Shown here piece after piece: positions 15,015 to 23,113 of a DNA stretch of 64,000 nt. Both the position numbers and the translations under genes were made by a program. Source of the DNA: Planctomycetota bacterium. GTDB taxonomy: Bacteria > Planctomycetota > UBA11346. Location of the stretch: contig JALHRW010000001.1 in NCBI GenBank assembly GCA_022841245.1, positions 1 through 64,000 of the forward strand, in the 5' to 3' direction. The first letter of the stretch is position 1; each line of letters starts with the position of its first letter. The notes beneath the pieces are model-generated. The model saw only the letters and a list, made by a program, of their open reading frames with translations. It had not been told where the DNA came from and searched no databases.

Positions 15015-15573
15015 GACAGTCTCCTTGAAGACCGAGGCGGAGGGTGGAGGGCCGCCTTTCATGAAGAATACGTCAAGGCCAGGTGGGTTGTCTCGTGAGA
15101 TGTTGATCGATGCAGCCTGAGACACATGGCGTGCTGATGACGTTATCCCTTTTACCACGCCATCCGATGGACCTGGCCACTGCGTTCCATGCGGAGATGA
15201 GACGGGTGCTGCATTGACGACGTTATAGGGTAGGACGGTCCCCTGCAGCGGCAGTCTCTGTACGATGGATTGCCGTTGCGTACACATCATGCGAGGCTGA
15301 CCGTCGTCACGTCAGCCCAGGAACCGGCCTGGGAGGGTACGGCATCCTGCTCCCGACGACGCCATGCCCGCATGTGGGAAACGCATGCGGGCATGGCGTT
15401 TCATGGCACATGGTGTCTAGGCCTCGACGCTCTTGGTTCGAGAGGCATAAACGATGTCTGGGCAATGTACTGCGGACATCCGTCGCCCTCGCCGACGGCG
15501 CAGGTCGCCAACCAGCGTGGAACAGACGGCCCCCGGGCGACATTATGGAATGTAACCCTCAAGGATCCTCACC
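15015..15573. other. 559-base intergenic region between divergent genes
   Basis: It separates the minus-strand YIGPKGGD gene from the plus-strand FCCxxC gene. The clearest content is the 16-bp inverted repeat at 15359-15399. GACGTTAT occurs twice (about 15137 and 15219). Promoters of both genes must lie here, but none is clear enough to place. I see no gene in it. Confidence 0.5.
15359..15399. other. Perfect 16-bp inverted repeat
   Basis: Left arm ACGCCATGCCCGCATG (15359-15374), 9-base loop, right arm CATGCGGGCATGGCGT (15384-15399), then TTTCATGG. It is the strongest simple hairpin in the window. It lies about 175 bases before the FCCxxC gene and does not follow a plus-strand gene, so a plain terminator role is doubtful. 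It could be a regulatory RNA hairpin or a protein-binding palindrome. Confidence 0.6.
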
Positions 15574-15891
15574 ATGCCCCGTCTACTCCTGACAACCACC
15601 GTCGCCTCACTCCTCGCCGCCGCAGCGTGGGGAGCCGACGCCCCAGTGCCCGATGCGCCCAAGGCCAAGCCCTACCCCTTCGACACCTGCATCGTCAGCA
15701 GCGAAAAGCTCGACGCGATGGGCGGTACGGTCACCCTGGTCAAGGACGGCCAAGAAGTGAAGTTCTGCTGCAAGGGCTGCATCAAGTCCTTTGAGAAGGA
15801 ACCCGCGAAGTACCTGAAGAAGATCACCGACGCTCCCGCCAAGACGGATGCCGCTCCGGCCGCCCCCGCCGCCGGACACGGCAACCACTAG
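15574..15891 (+). CDS. Periplasmic TRASH/YHS-like metal-binding protein (FCCxxC)
   Basis: 105 residues with a signal peptide (MPRLLLTTTVASLLAAAAWG). The mature part has KPYPFDTCIVSSEKLDAMGG followed by VKFCCKGCIKSFEKEPAKYL, a CCxxC site like the short TRASH/YHS metal-binding modules. The tail is Ala/Pro-rich and ends GHGNH. A close paralogue (TCVVGGEKLGSMG ... VKFCCPKCQVKFE) is encoded at 30837-31136. It starts a run of plus-strand genes leading into cusCBA, so a periplasmic copper or other soft-metal role is likely. Confidence 0.82.
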   Translation: MPRLLLTTTVASLLAAAAWGADAPVPDAPKAKPYPFDTCIVSSEKLDAMGGTVTLVKDGQEVKFCCKGCIKSFEKEPAKYLKKITDAPAKTDAAPAAPAAGHGNH

Positions 15892-15911
15892 CACTGACCC
15901 GCAAGGCATCC

Positions 15912-16088
15912 ATGGACTGCTGCTCATCTGCATCCGACAAGCGCCGTGGTCTGTCGGTGCGAACCATCATCATCCTCGTCGCCGTGGTGCTGACGATCGG
16001 CATCCTGGTTGCGGGATGCGCTGACCGTGCCTCCGATGCCGGTTCGCACGGCGGCGGCCATGGTGGCCACAGCAGTCACGGCCAGTGA
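15912..16088 (+). CDS. Small (58-residue) membrane/lipoprotein with His-rich tail
   Basis: A short frame starting 20 bases after the previous stop. It begins MDCCSSASDKRRGL, has one hydrophobic segment (TIIILVAVVLTIGILVAGC, residues ~18-36) ending in a lipobox-like VAGC, and finishes with a Gly/His tail (GSHGGGHGGHSSHGQ). The Cys pair at the N-terminus and the His tail are both plausible metal ligands. Tight spacing to the FCCxxC gene and its place before cusC support a real gene. I know no named family for it. Confidence 0.65.
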   Translation: MDCCSSASDKRRGLSVRTIIILVAVVLTIGILVAGCADRASDAGSHGGGHGGHSSHGQ

Positions 16089-16092
16089 CCTC

Positions 16093-16133
16093 GTTCGGCC
16101 TGGTCACCGTGTCTTGCGGTGATCAGGCCGAAC
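16093..16133 (+). terminator. Strong hairpin between the small His-rich gene and cusC
   Basis: A 16-bp stem with one G-T pair: left arm GTTCGGCCTGGTCACC (16093-16108), 9-base loop, right arm 16118-16133 ending CAGGCCGAAC. It begins 5 bases after a stop codon. No T-run follows, so it may only attenuate transcription or protect an mRNA end. Confidence 0.5.
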
Positions 16134-16241
16134 GTGTAGCGTGCCTGGGCTCTGCCGCTTCTGACCGGCAGTTCTTGGGCGTGCCCAAGCATACATCGAT
16201 TCTGCAGCGCTGCTGCAGGGCCTTCCGCCGAAAGTCACCCC

Positions 16242-17552
16242 ATGCGACGTATCCTCCTTCTCGCGGTCGTCAGCACGATGCTCGGCATCGCCGCCGAGGT
16301 GCCGGCTCCAACCGGGCCGGCAGTTGCACCGGTTGCCGGTGACGAAGCCGCTGCGGCGTTCCTGCAGTTCCGTGCCGCCCTGGCCAGGGCTCCGGCCATC
16401 GCCGCTGCCCGAGCCAGGGTTGCCGGAGCCGAGCGGGCACAGGCTGCGGCCGGTGTCCTGCCGGATCCCATGATTGGCGGCGACATCGGTCGCGAACGCA
16501 CGCGCATGGGCGAGGACATGACCATGTACGGCGCGATGATCGAGCAGGCCCTGCCGAGATGGGGCGAACGCGATGCCATGCGTCAAAACGCCCAGGCCCA
16601 GGTCGGCCTCGAGGCCGCCAACGTCGCTGCGGTCATCGGCGATCACGCGGCAGAGGTGGCCACGGGTGTCGCTGAATGGATGGCCGCACGCGACACCCAG
16701 GTTCTCGTCCGTCAGTCGCGGGAACGCATCACGGCCTTGCGCGAGGTCGTCCGCGCCCGCATCGCCGCCGGCGGAGCGATGATCGGCGATCAGTTGGCGC
16801 TCGATACCAAGGCCCAGCAACTGGATCTGCAGCTGGCCGACCTGGAACGCCGGCAGGCGGATGCCATGGCCATGGTCCGCGGCCGCCTCGGTCTGCGTCC
16901 TGATGCGCCCATGCCGCCGTTTGCAGCCCCCGATCCGACCACCATCCGGGTCGAGGCCAACCCGATGGCCAGAACGGCGGCGGCCATGCAGCTCGAAGCC
17001 CAGGCGATGGAACGCGAAGCCGTGGCCCGCGGCAACCCCGAGACAGCGGTCGGCCTGTCCTGGGAGCGCGAGGCCGCCGGGACCGAGGCGCAGACCGACA
17101 AGGTTGCGCTCTCCTTCCGCATGTCGTTGCCGATCTACCGCTCGGCATATAGCGATGCGGCCGACGCCGCCCGGGCCCGCCTTCGCGCCGCCCGGCATGA
17201 GGCCAGCGGTGCCACCTGGATGGCTCGCAGCCAGGTCAGCAGGGCCCAACGGGCCGTTGCCCAGGCGCAGCAGGCGCAACGGACCGCCGATGACATTGCC
17301 GCCCGTACCCGCACGGAGTACGACGCGGTCATCCAGCAGGTCGGCAGCGGCGGTGCCACGGTGACGATGTCGCTCAACCTGCTCGACATGATCACCGAGT
17401 CCGGCATGAACGCGGTCATGGCCCGGCTCGACAGCCAGATGGCCCTGGCCGAACTCTGGCGACTCGCTCCTCCCGACCTGCCGACCACGTCCAGTGCCGA
17501 TGACGACGACCACGCGACCGATCACCACCAGCCCCCGGCGACCACCCCATGA
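16242..17552 (+). CDS. cusC: Outer-membrane efflux protein of the Cus-type tripartite pump
   Basis: 436 residues with a signal peptide ending near LGIAAE. Two outer-membrane-efflux (TolC/CusC) repeats follow, rich in Ala/Arg/Glu coiled coil (RAALARAPAIAAARARVAGAERAQAAAG; DAADAARARLRAARHEASG) with the PDPMIGG and MSLPIYRS turn motifs. The C-terminus is Asp/His-rich (DDDDHATDHHQPP), which suits metal capture. It overlaps the next gene by 4 bases and is the first of a cusC, metal-binding protein, cusB, cusA series. It forms the outer-membrane exit duct. Confidence 0.88.
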   Translation: MRRILLLAVVSTMLGIAAEVPAPTGPAVAPVAGDEAAAAFLQFRAALARAPAIAAARARVAGAERAQAAAGVLPDPMIGGDIGRERTRMGEDMTMYGAMIEQALPRWGERDAMRQNAQAQVGLEAANVAAVIGDHAAEVATGVAEWMAARDTQVLVRQSRERITALREVVRARIAAGGAMIGDQLALDTKAQQLDLQLADLERRQADAMAMVRGRLGLRPDAPMPPFAAPDPTTIRVEANPMARTAAAMQLEAQAMEREAVARGNPETAVGLSWEREAAGTEAQTDKVALSFRMSLPIYRSAYSDAADAARARLRAARHEASGATWMARSQVSRAQRAVAQAQQAQRTADDIAARTRTEYDAVIQQVGSGGATVTMSLNLLDMITESGMNAVMARLDSQMALAELWRLAPPDLPTTSSADDDDHATDHHQPPATTP

Positions 17553-18001
17553 CCCGCCACCTCATCATCTTCGCCGCCTGCTTCCTGCTCGGCGCCGTCG
17601 TGACGGCCGCCATCCGCACCGTCCGCCACAACGCCTACGAGGGGCACCAGGGATCGCATACGGTCGCCCCCGCGAGCACCGTCGACGGGCAGATGGGCCC
17701 CGCGACGCCACCTGCCGCCCCGGATCCGCATGCCGGCCATGGCGGCCCTGCCTCGGCTCCCGCCGCCGCAGCGGTGGCTGATCCCCATGGCGGTCATGCC
17801 ATGCCGGCCGCGCCTGCCGCCGGAGTACCGGTCAATACCGTCTGCGCCATCTGCGGCATGCCGGTGAACCCCAAGCTCCCGACCGCCACGTACCAGGGCA
17901 AGACCATCGGCTTCGGGTGCAAGGCCTGCCCGCCGAAGTTCGCCGCCGAGCCTGAACGCTATGGTCCCGCCGCGCTCAAGAACCAGGTCGTCGAGGAGTG
18001 A
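17549..18001 (+). CDS. Membrane-anchored His-rich protein with C-terminal TRASH-like metal site
   Basis: 150 residues. One N-terminal membrane segment (residues ~4-22, LIIFAACFLLGAVVTAAI). A long Ala/Pro/His linker has three HAGHGG/HGGHAM-type patches. The C-terminal module is VCAICGMPVNPKLPTATYQGKTIGFGCKACPPKFAAEPERY, with two CxxC pairs (CAIC, CKAC). It lies between cusC and cusB with a 4-base overlap upstream and 2 bases downstream. It is probably a periplasmic metal donor to the pump, doing the job of CusF, although it is not a CusF fold. Confidence 0.82.
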   Translation: MTRHLIIFAACFLLGAVVTAAIRTVRHNAYEGHQGSHTVAPASTVDGQMGPATPPAAPDPHAGHGGPASAPAAAAVADPHGGHAMPAAPAAGVPVNTVCAICGMPVNPKLPTATYQGKTIGFGCKACPPKFAAEPERYGPAALKNQVVEE

Positions 18002-18003
18002 CC

Positions 18004-19326
18004 ATGCCTATCCAGCGATCGTGGAATGCCTGGATGAGCGCCGCGGCGGGTCTCGCCGTCGGTTCGGTCCTGATCGTCGCCATCCCTACGGGCACCTTCT
18101 TCGTCCCGCATGACCGGACCGATGCGGAAGCACCGACCGGTGAGCGGTGGGCCTGTCCGATGATGGACTTCATCGGCCACAAGCCGGGGAGCTGCCCGGT
18201 GTGCGGCATGAAGATGGAGCGGGTCACGGCTGGTGATCTGACGCGTGAACAGCAGCGCCGCATGGGCACCAGGACAGCGACGGTCACGGCCGGACCGGCG
18301 AGCGTCGTCGTCCGCGCCTATGGCGCCGCCGAGTACGACGAGCGCTTCTCCCAGGTCGTGATCAGCCGCATCAGCGGGCGCATCGTCAAACGCCATGACG
18401 CGACCTTCGGCTGCTGCCAGGAGGTCCTGCTCGGCGATCCGATCATCGATGTCTACAGTCCGGAGGCCTATCAGGCGCAGGGCGAACTCGCTGCCGCGAT
18501 CCGCTCCGGCAACGCCGATCTGGCAGCCGCCATCGCGGAGCGCTTCACGCGCTGGAACCTGCGCCACGTCGCGGATGCGATCAAGGCCGGCAAGCCGCCG
18601 ACCGACACGGTGACGATCTACAGCCCGGCGGCGGGCCAGGCCTATCTCGAGGACCAGGACATGGTCAACACGACGCTCATGGTCGGCAGCGAGGTCGCGG
18701 CGGACATGCCGCTGATCAAGCTGGTCGATCCGCGTCGCCTGACCCTGGTCTTCCATGTGCCCGAGCCGCGTGTCCATTTCCTGCGCGCCGGTCAGCGGGT
18801 GCGCCTGTCCAGCGACGACATGGGCGAGCTGCCGGAGATCGACGCCGTCATCGGCCGCGTGGCCAACGAGCTGAATCCCGAGATCCGGGCCCGGGAAGTG
18901 CGCATCCATCTGTCCGATGGCCGCAAGCGCATCCTCCCCGGTTCGCTGCTCAACGGCCGCATCCAGGCGGTGCTGGGAGCCGATCTCACACCGGCCGATC
19001 CTGCTGACCAGTCGACCTGGGGCACCTTCCCGCAGGTGCCCAAGACCGCCATCCTCTCGACCGGCGTCCGCCACATCGCGTGGCGGGTGAAGAGCCGCAA
19101 GACCGATGGCTCGGTGCAGTTCGAGCCGGTGACCGTAGCCCTGGGACCCCGGTTGGAGGACGAGGCCGGCAACGACCGCTACGTCATCCGGGCCGGGCTG
19201 CAGCCGGGCGATGAGGTCGCCACCCAGGCGCTCTTCCTGATCGACAGCCAGGCCCAGCTCGCCGGCTCGGCGTCGCTCCTGTTCCCCGACGGGTCGGTGA
19301 ACACCGCACCCGCACACCAGCACTGA
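18004..19326 (+). CDS. cusB: Periplasmic adaptor (membrane fusion) protein of the Cus pump
   Basis: 440 residues starting at ATG 18004 with a GAGGAG ribosome site. An N-terminal anchor (~12-32) is followed by a heavy-metal-binding module WACPMMDFIGHKPG/SCPVCGMKME (~48-72). Then come the hairpin and barrel-sandwich domains (SGRIVKRHDATFG, VYSPEAYQAQGELAAAI), beta-barrel and membrane-proximal domains. The HMBD-type N-terminus is typical of CusB/CzcB adaptors. It links the inner-membrane pump to the outer-membrane duct and can pass metal on. Confidence 0.9.
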   Translation: MPIQRSWNAWMSAAAGLAVGSVLIVAIPTGTFFVPHDRTDAEAPTGERWACPMMDFIGHKPGSCPVCGMKMERVTAGDLTREQQRRMGTRTATVTAGPASVVVRAYGAAEYDERFSQVVISRISGRIVKRHDATFGCCQEVLLGDPIIDVYSPEAYQAQGELAAAIRSGNADLAAAIAERFTRWNLRHVADAIKAGKPPTDTVTIYSPAAGQAYLEDQDMVNTTLMVGSEVAADMPLIKLVDPRRLTLVFHVPEPRVHFLRAGQRVRLSSDDMGELPEIDAVIGRVANELNPEIRAREVRIHLSDGRKRILPGSLLNGRIQAVLGADLTPADPADQSTWGTFPQVPKTAILSTGVRHIAWRVKSRKTDGSVQFEPVTVALGPRLEDEAGNDRYVIRAGLQPGDEVATQALFLIDSQAQLAGSASLLFPDGSVNTAPAHQH

Positions 19327-19332
19327 GTCGCC

Positions 19333-22300
19333 ATGATCGCCTGGTTCATCCGCAACTGGATGGTCACGCTGGCCATCACCATCGCCTTGGGTGTGGCCGG
19401 ACTCTGGTCGTGGACCAAGGTGCCCGTCGACGCCATTCCCGATCTCTCCGACAATCAGGTCATCGTCTGGGCCGAATGGCCCGGCAAATCGCCCGAGGAC
19501 ATCGATGAGCAGGTGACGCGCCGCCTGGCCCGTGAACTCCAGGGCCTCCCCGGCGTCAACGTCGTGCGCGGCATGTCCCTGTTCGGGACCAGCTACGTCT
19601 ACGTCATCTTCGACGAGGATCGTGACCTGTACGACTGCCGGACCCGCACCCTGGAGCGCCTGTCGCAGATCCAGGGCCTGCTGCCTGCCGGCGTCCAGGC
19701 CAAGCTCGGCCCCGACGCCACCGCCATGGGGCAGGTCTTCGCCTTCACGCTGCAGGGCCCGGCCGACGTCGAGCGCAAGCGCTTCATCCTCGATCAGGTC
19801 GTCGTTCCCGCCCTGCAAGGCGTGCGGGGCGTCTCCGAGGTCGCTCCGGCCGGTGGCGTGGTGCGCGAATACCAGATCGACATCGATCCGACCCGGCTGG
19901 AGGAGCAGGGCATCACCACCATGATGCTGATGGACGCGGTGAAGGCGGCCGGGCGCGACGTCGGCGCCATGTCGATCGAGCAGTCCGGTATCGAGACGAT
20001 GATCCGTGGACGCGGCTTCATCCGCTCGGTCGCCGATGTCGAGAACATCGTCATCCAGGGGAATGCCCAGCAGAGCGCCGGCCTGCTGCTGGGCGACATC
20101 GCCGAGGTCCATCTGGGCGGCGCTGTCCGTCAGGGCCTGCTCGCCGATCAATCCGGCGAGCAGGTCGGCGCCGTCGTCGCCATGCGCGTCGGCGAGGACC
20201 CCAAGACCGTCATCGGGGCGGTGAAGCAGCGCCTCAACGCGCTGTCCACGACGCTCGGCAAGGACGGCCTGGTCGCGGTGCCCTTCTACGACCGGTCGCA
20301 GCTCATCCTGGAGACCAACCAGACCCTGGCCCGGGTGCTCATCGAGGAACTGATCGTCACCTGCCTGGTCATCGTCATCTTCATGCTGCATGCCCGCGCC
20401 AGCCTGACGGTGGCGCTGGCCCTGCCCCTGGGCGTGCTGTCGACCTTCCTGGCCATGCATCTGGTCGGCATGTCCGCGAACATCATGAGCCTGGCCGGCA
20501 TCGCCATCGCCATCGGCGTGATGGTCGATTTCGGCATCGTGGTGTGCGAGAACGTCACCCAGCATCTGGTCCTGCTCAAGGAGCGGCGCCATCGCGAGGG
20601 CAGGCCGCCGCCCAGTTCGCCGATGGATCCCGAGGTCGTCGATGCGGTCATCGCCGGAACCACCGAGGTGTCCCGCGCCCTGCTCACCGCCGCCGCGACG
20701 ACCATCATCAGCTTCATCCCCATCTTCCTGCTCGATGACCAGGCCGGCCGGCTGTTCAAGCCGCTGGCGGCGACCAAGACGCTGGCGATCGGGGCCGCGG
20801 TCATCTTCGGCATGCTGCTCGTCCCGGTGCTGTGCCGGCTGCTGCTGCCGCCGTGGCAGACGCGCAAGCCGCTGATCCTCGCGTTCGCCGGATCGCTCGC
20901 CGGCATCGTGTTCATGATCCTGCTGCCCGAAGGGCTGCGCATCCCGCTCGACCACGGCCGGTGGGCGGTGGTCCTGCCCGGCCTCATCGCCGCGCCGCTG
21001 GGTGCGGTTCTCGCCGCCTACGCCGTCTGGCGTCTGGGTCGCGAGGAACTGGTCAGCTATGAGGAGAACCCGATCAGCCACGGCATCGCCATCGCCTACG
21101 ACTGGGCGCTGACCCGCATGCTGCGCCACAAGGTCGCCTTCAGCGTGACCATCGCCTCGTTCGCCCTGTTCGGCTGGATGCTCGGCACCGGCTGGTCGAC
21201 GGTGAGCTGGCCGCTGCGGCAGGGCTTCGCCCTGATCGGCGCCGACATCACCCAGACCCGCTTCGATGCCGCCATGCGCCACGCCTTCCCCGGCATTGGC
21301 GCCAGCTTCCTGCCGCCCCTCGACGAGGGTTCGCTGCTGTTCATGCCGTCGGTGCCGGCCACCGCCGGCCTCGGCGAGACGCAGCGGGTGATGATGCAGC
21401 AGAACAAGGCCATCGCCTCGGTGCCGGAGGTGGCTGCCCTGATGGGCAAGATGGGCCGCGCCGAAACCGCCCTCGATCCGGCGCCGATCGGCATGATCGA
21501 GACCGTCGTGCTGCTCAAGCCCTATCACGAGTGGCCGGTGCATGAGATCACCCTGCCGGACGGCAGCACGCAGACGCGACCGCGGACGCTGGCCGAGGTG
21601 CGCCAGGCCCTGGCAGCCGCCAGCGACATCCCCGGCGTCGCACCGAGCTGGCTGCAGCCGATCGAGACGCGCGTGGTCATGTTGTCGACCGGCATCCGTT
21701 CGCTGATGGCCCTGCAGATCCTGGGCGATGATCAGGCGGCCTTGGAGAACTTCGCAGAACAGGCCGAGAAGGTCGTGCAACGCGTCCCCGGCGCGGCCGA
21801 TGTGCAGATGCAGCGCGAGGGTGGCAAGCCCTACGCCGAGATCCGCCTGGACGAACGCAAGATGGCGCGCTTCGGCATCACCGCCGAACAGCTCCTGTCG
21901 ACCGTCGAATCGGCCCTGGGCGGCATGCCGATCATCACCTCGGTGGAAGGCACGCTGCGCTACAACGTGCGCATCCGCTATCCGCGTGAGCGCCGCGACG
22001 ATGCCGACGAGTTCGCGCAGCTCCAGGTGCCGGTTGCGGCAGGACACGGCGCCATCGCCCTGAACCTGCTCACGGCCTCGCCGACGGTCTACACCCTGCG
22101 CTTCGACGGCATCACTCCCGAGGCGTGGCGGAAGGGCCAATCGCTGACCATCGGACGCAACCTGACCCCGCTGTCACCGACGCTGGCCGAGTTGACGATT
22201 CCGGCAGGCGATCCGCTGCCATCCGGCGTCGTCGATCCTCTGGCGGTCCTGGCTCCAGGCGTGACCGCACCACCTCCCGGACCGGTCACGGTCATCGCCA

Positions 22301-23106
22301 AACGCGACGACCCCCATGCCGTCACCTGGACGATCGGTCCGATGGCGATCCGCAGCGAGGGCGGCAAGCGCACCCAGTATGTCCTGCTCAACGCCAGCGG
22401 CCGTGCCGAGGTCGAGGTCGTGCGCGAGGCCGACCGCATGCTGCAGGAGGCGATCACGCGGGGTGAACTGGCCTTGCCCGCCGGCGCGACCTACCGCTGG
22501 GTCGGGCGCTTCGAGCAGAAGATGAAGGCCGATCAGACCATGACCTGGGTCATCGGCATGGCGATGGGGGTCATGCTGGTGCTGATCCTCTGGGGTACGC
22601 GGTCGCTGCTGACCACCTCGATCATCATCACCTGCAACGTCACGGTGACGACGGCGGGTGGGTTCATAGCCGTCTATCTGTACGGCGCCGAGATGACCAC
22701 GGCGGTGATCGTCGGCTTCCTGGTGCTGCTCGGCGTCATGTTCAACGACGGCATCCTGCTGGGCACCTACCTCCACGACCTGTTCAAGGTCGCACCGACG
22801 ACCATCCCCGATGTCCACCAGCGCGTCTTCCAGGCCGGCCTGCGCCGCCGCCGTCCGGCGATCATGACCAACTGCACGACCCTGCTGGCGCTGATCCCGA
22901 TCCTGTGGAGCGACGGACGCGGGGCCGAACTGATGCGTCCGATGGTCCTGCCGGTGATCGGCGGCATGCTCGCCGACTACATCAGCCTGTTCAGCGTTCC
23001 CGTCTTCTACGCCTGGTGGTGGGAGCGGAAACTGAAGCGGCAGGCGGCGTTGGCGACACCCTCGTCGCCATCGCCCGCACCCGATGCGGATCCGACCGGG
23101 ACATGA
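19333..23106 (+). CDS. cusA: Heavy-metal RND efflux pump, CusA-type, enlarged
   Basis: 1257 residues, about 200 longer than typical CusA. The N-terminus (VPVDAIPDLSDNQVIVWAEWPGKSPEDIDEQV) is diagnostic for the HME-RND group. Asp399 in GVMVDFGIVVCENV is the expected proton-relay residue of TM4. Two unusual additions are seen: extra hydrophobic segments around residues 510-575 (LILAFAGSLAGIVFMILLP, VVLPGLIAAPLGAVLAAYAV), and a Pro-rich periplasmic insertion around 900-1010. The porter-domain region is Met-rich (MMQQNKAIAS, GKMGRAETALDPAPIGM). It pumps Cu(I)/Ag(I) or a similar cation from periplasm or cytoplasm to the outside; the ion is not certain. Confidence 0.9.
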   Translation: MIAWFIRNWMVTLAITIALGVAGLWSWTKVPVDAIPDLSDNQVIVWAEWPGKSPEDIDEQVTRRLARELQGLPGVNVVRGMSLFGTSYVYVIFDEDRDLYDCRTRTLERLSQIQGLLPAGVQAKLGPDATAMGQVFAFTLQGPADVERKRFILDQVVVPALQGVRGVSEVAPAGGVVREYQIDIDPTRLEEQGITTMMLMDAVKAAGRDVGAMSIEQSGIETMIRGRGFIRSVADVENIVIQGNAQQSAGLLLGDIAEVHLGGAVRQGLLADQSGEQVGAVVAMRVGEDPKTVIGAVKQRLNALSTTLGKDGLVAVPFYDRSQLILETNQTLARVLIEELIVTCLVIVIFMLHARASLTVALALPLGVLSTFLAMHLVGMSANIMSLAGIAIAIGVMVDFGIVVCENVTQHLVLLKERRHREGRPPPSSPMDPEVVDAVIAGTTEVSRALLTAAATTIISFIPIFLLDDQAGRLFKPLAATKTLAIGAAVIFGMLLVPVLCRLLLPPWQTRKPLILAFAGSLAGIVFMILLPEGLRIPLDHGRWAVVLPGLIAAPLGAVLAAYAVWRLGREELVSYEENPISHGIAIAYDWALTRMLRHKVAFSVTIASFALFGWMLGTGWSTVSWPLRQGFALIGADITQTRFDAAMRHAFPGIGASFLPPLDEGSLLFMPSVPATAGLGETQRVMMQQNKAIASVPEVAALMGKMGRAETALDPAPIGMIETVVLLKPYHEWPVHEITLPDGSTQTRPRTLAEVRQALAAASDIPGVAPSWLQPIETRVVMLSTGIRSLMALQILGDDQAALENFAEQAEKVVQRVPGAADVQMQREGGKPYAEIRLDERKMARFGITAEQLLSTVESALGGMPIITSVEGTLRYNVRIRYPRERRDDADEFAQLQVPVAAGHGAIALNLLTASPTVYTLRFDGITPEAWRKGQSLTIGRNLTPLSPTLAELTIPAGDPLPSGVVDPLAVLAPGVTAPPPGPVTVIAKRDDPHAVTWTIGPMAIRSEGGKRTQYVLLNASGRAEVEVVREADRMLQEAITRGELALPAGATYRWVGRFEQKMKADQTMTWVIGMAMGVMLVLILWGTRSLLTTSIIITCNVTVTTAGGFIAVYLYGAEMTTAVIVGFLVLLGVMFNDGILLGTYLHDLFKVAPTTIPDVHQRVFQAGLRRRRPAIMTNCTTLLALIPILWSDGRGAELMRPMVLPVIGGMLADYISLFSVPVFYAWWWERKLKRQAALATPSSPSPAPDADPTGT

Positions 23107-23113
23107 GGCGTGG

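Noticed and set aside
17959..22140. 1393-codon open frame on the minus strand across cusB and cusA
   Set aside because: It is fully antisense to well-conserved cusB/cusA, has low-complexity His/Asp/Arg/Gly composition, and follows from the high third-position GC of the real genes.
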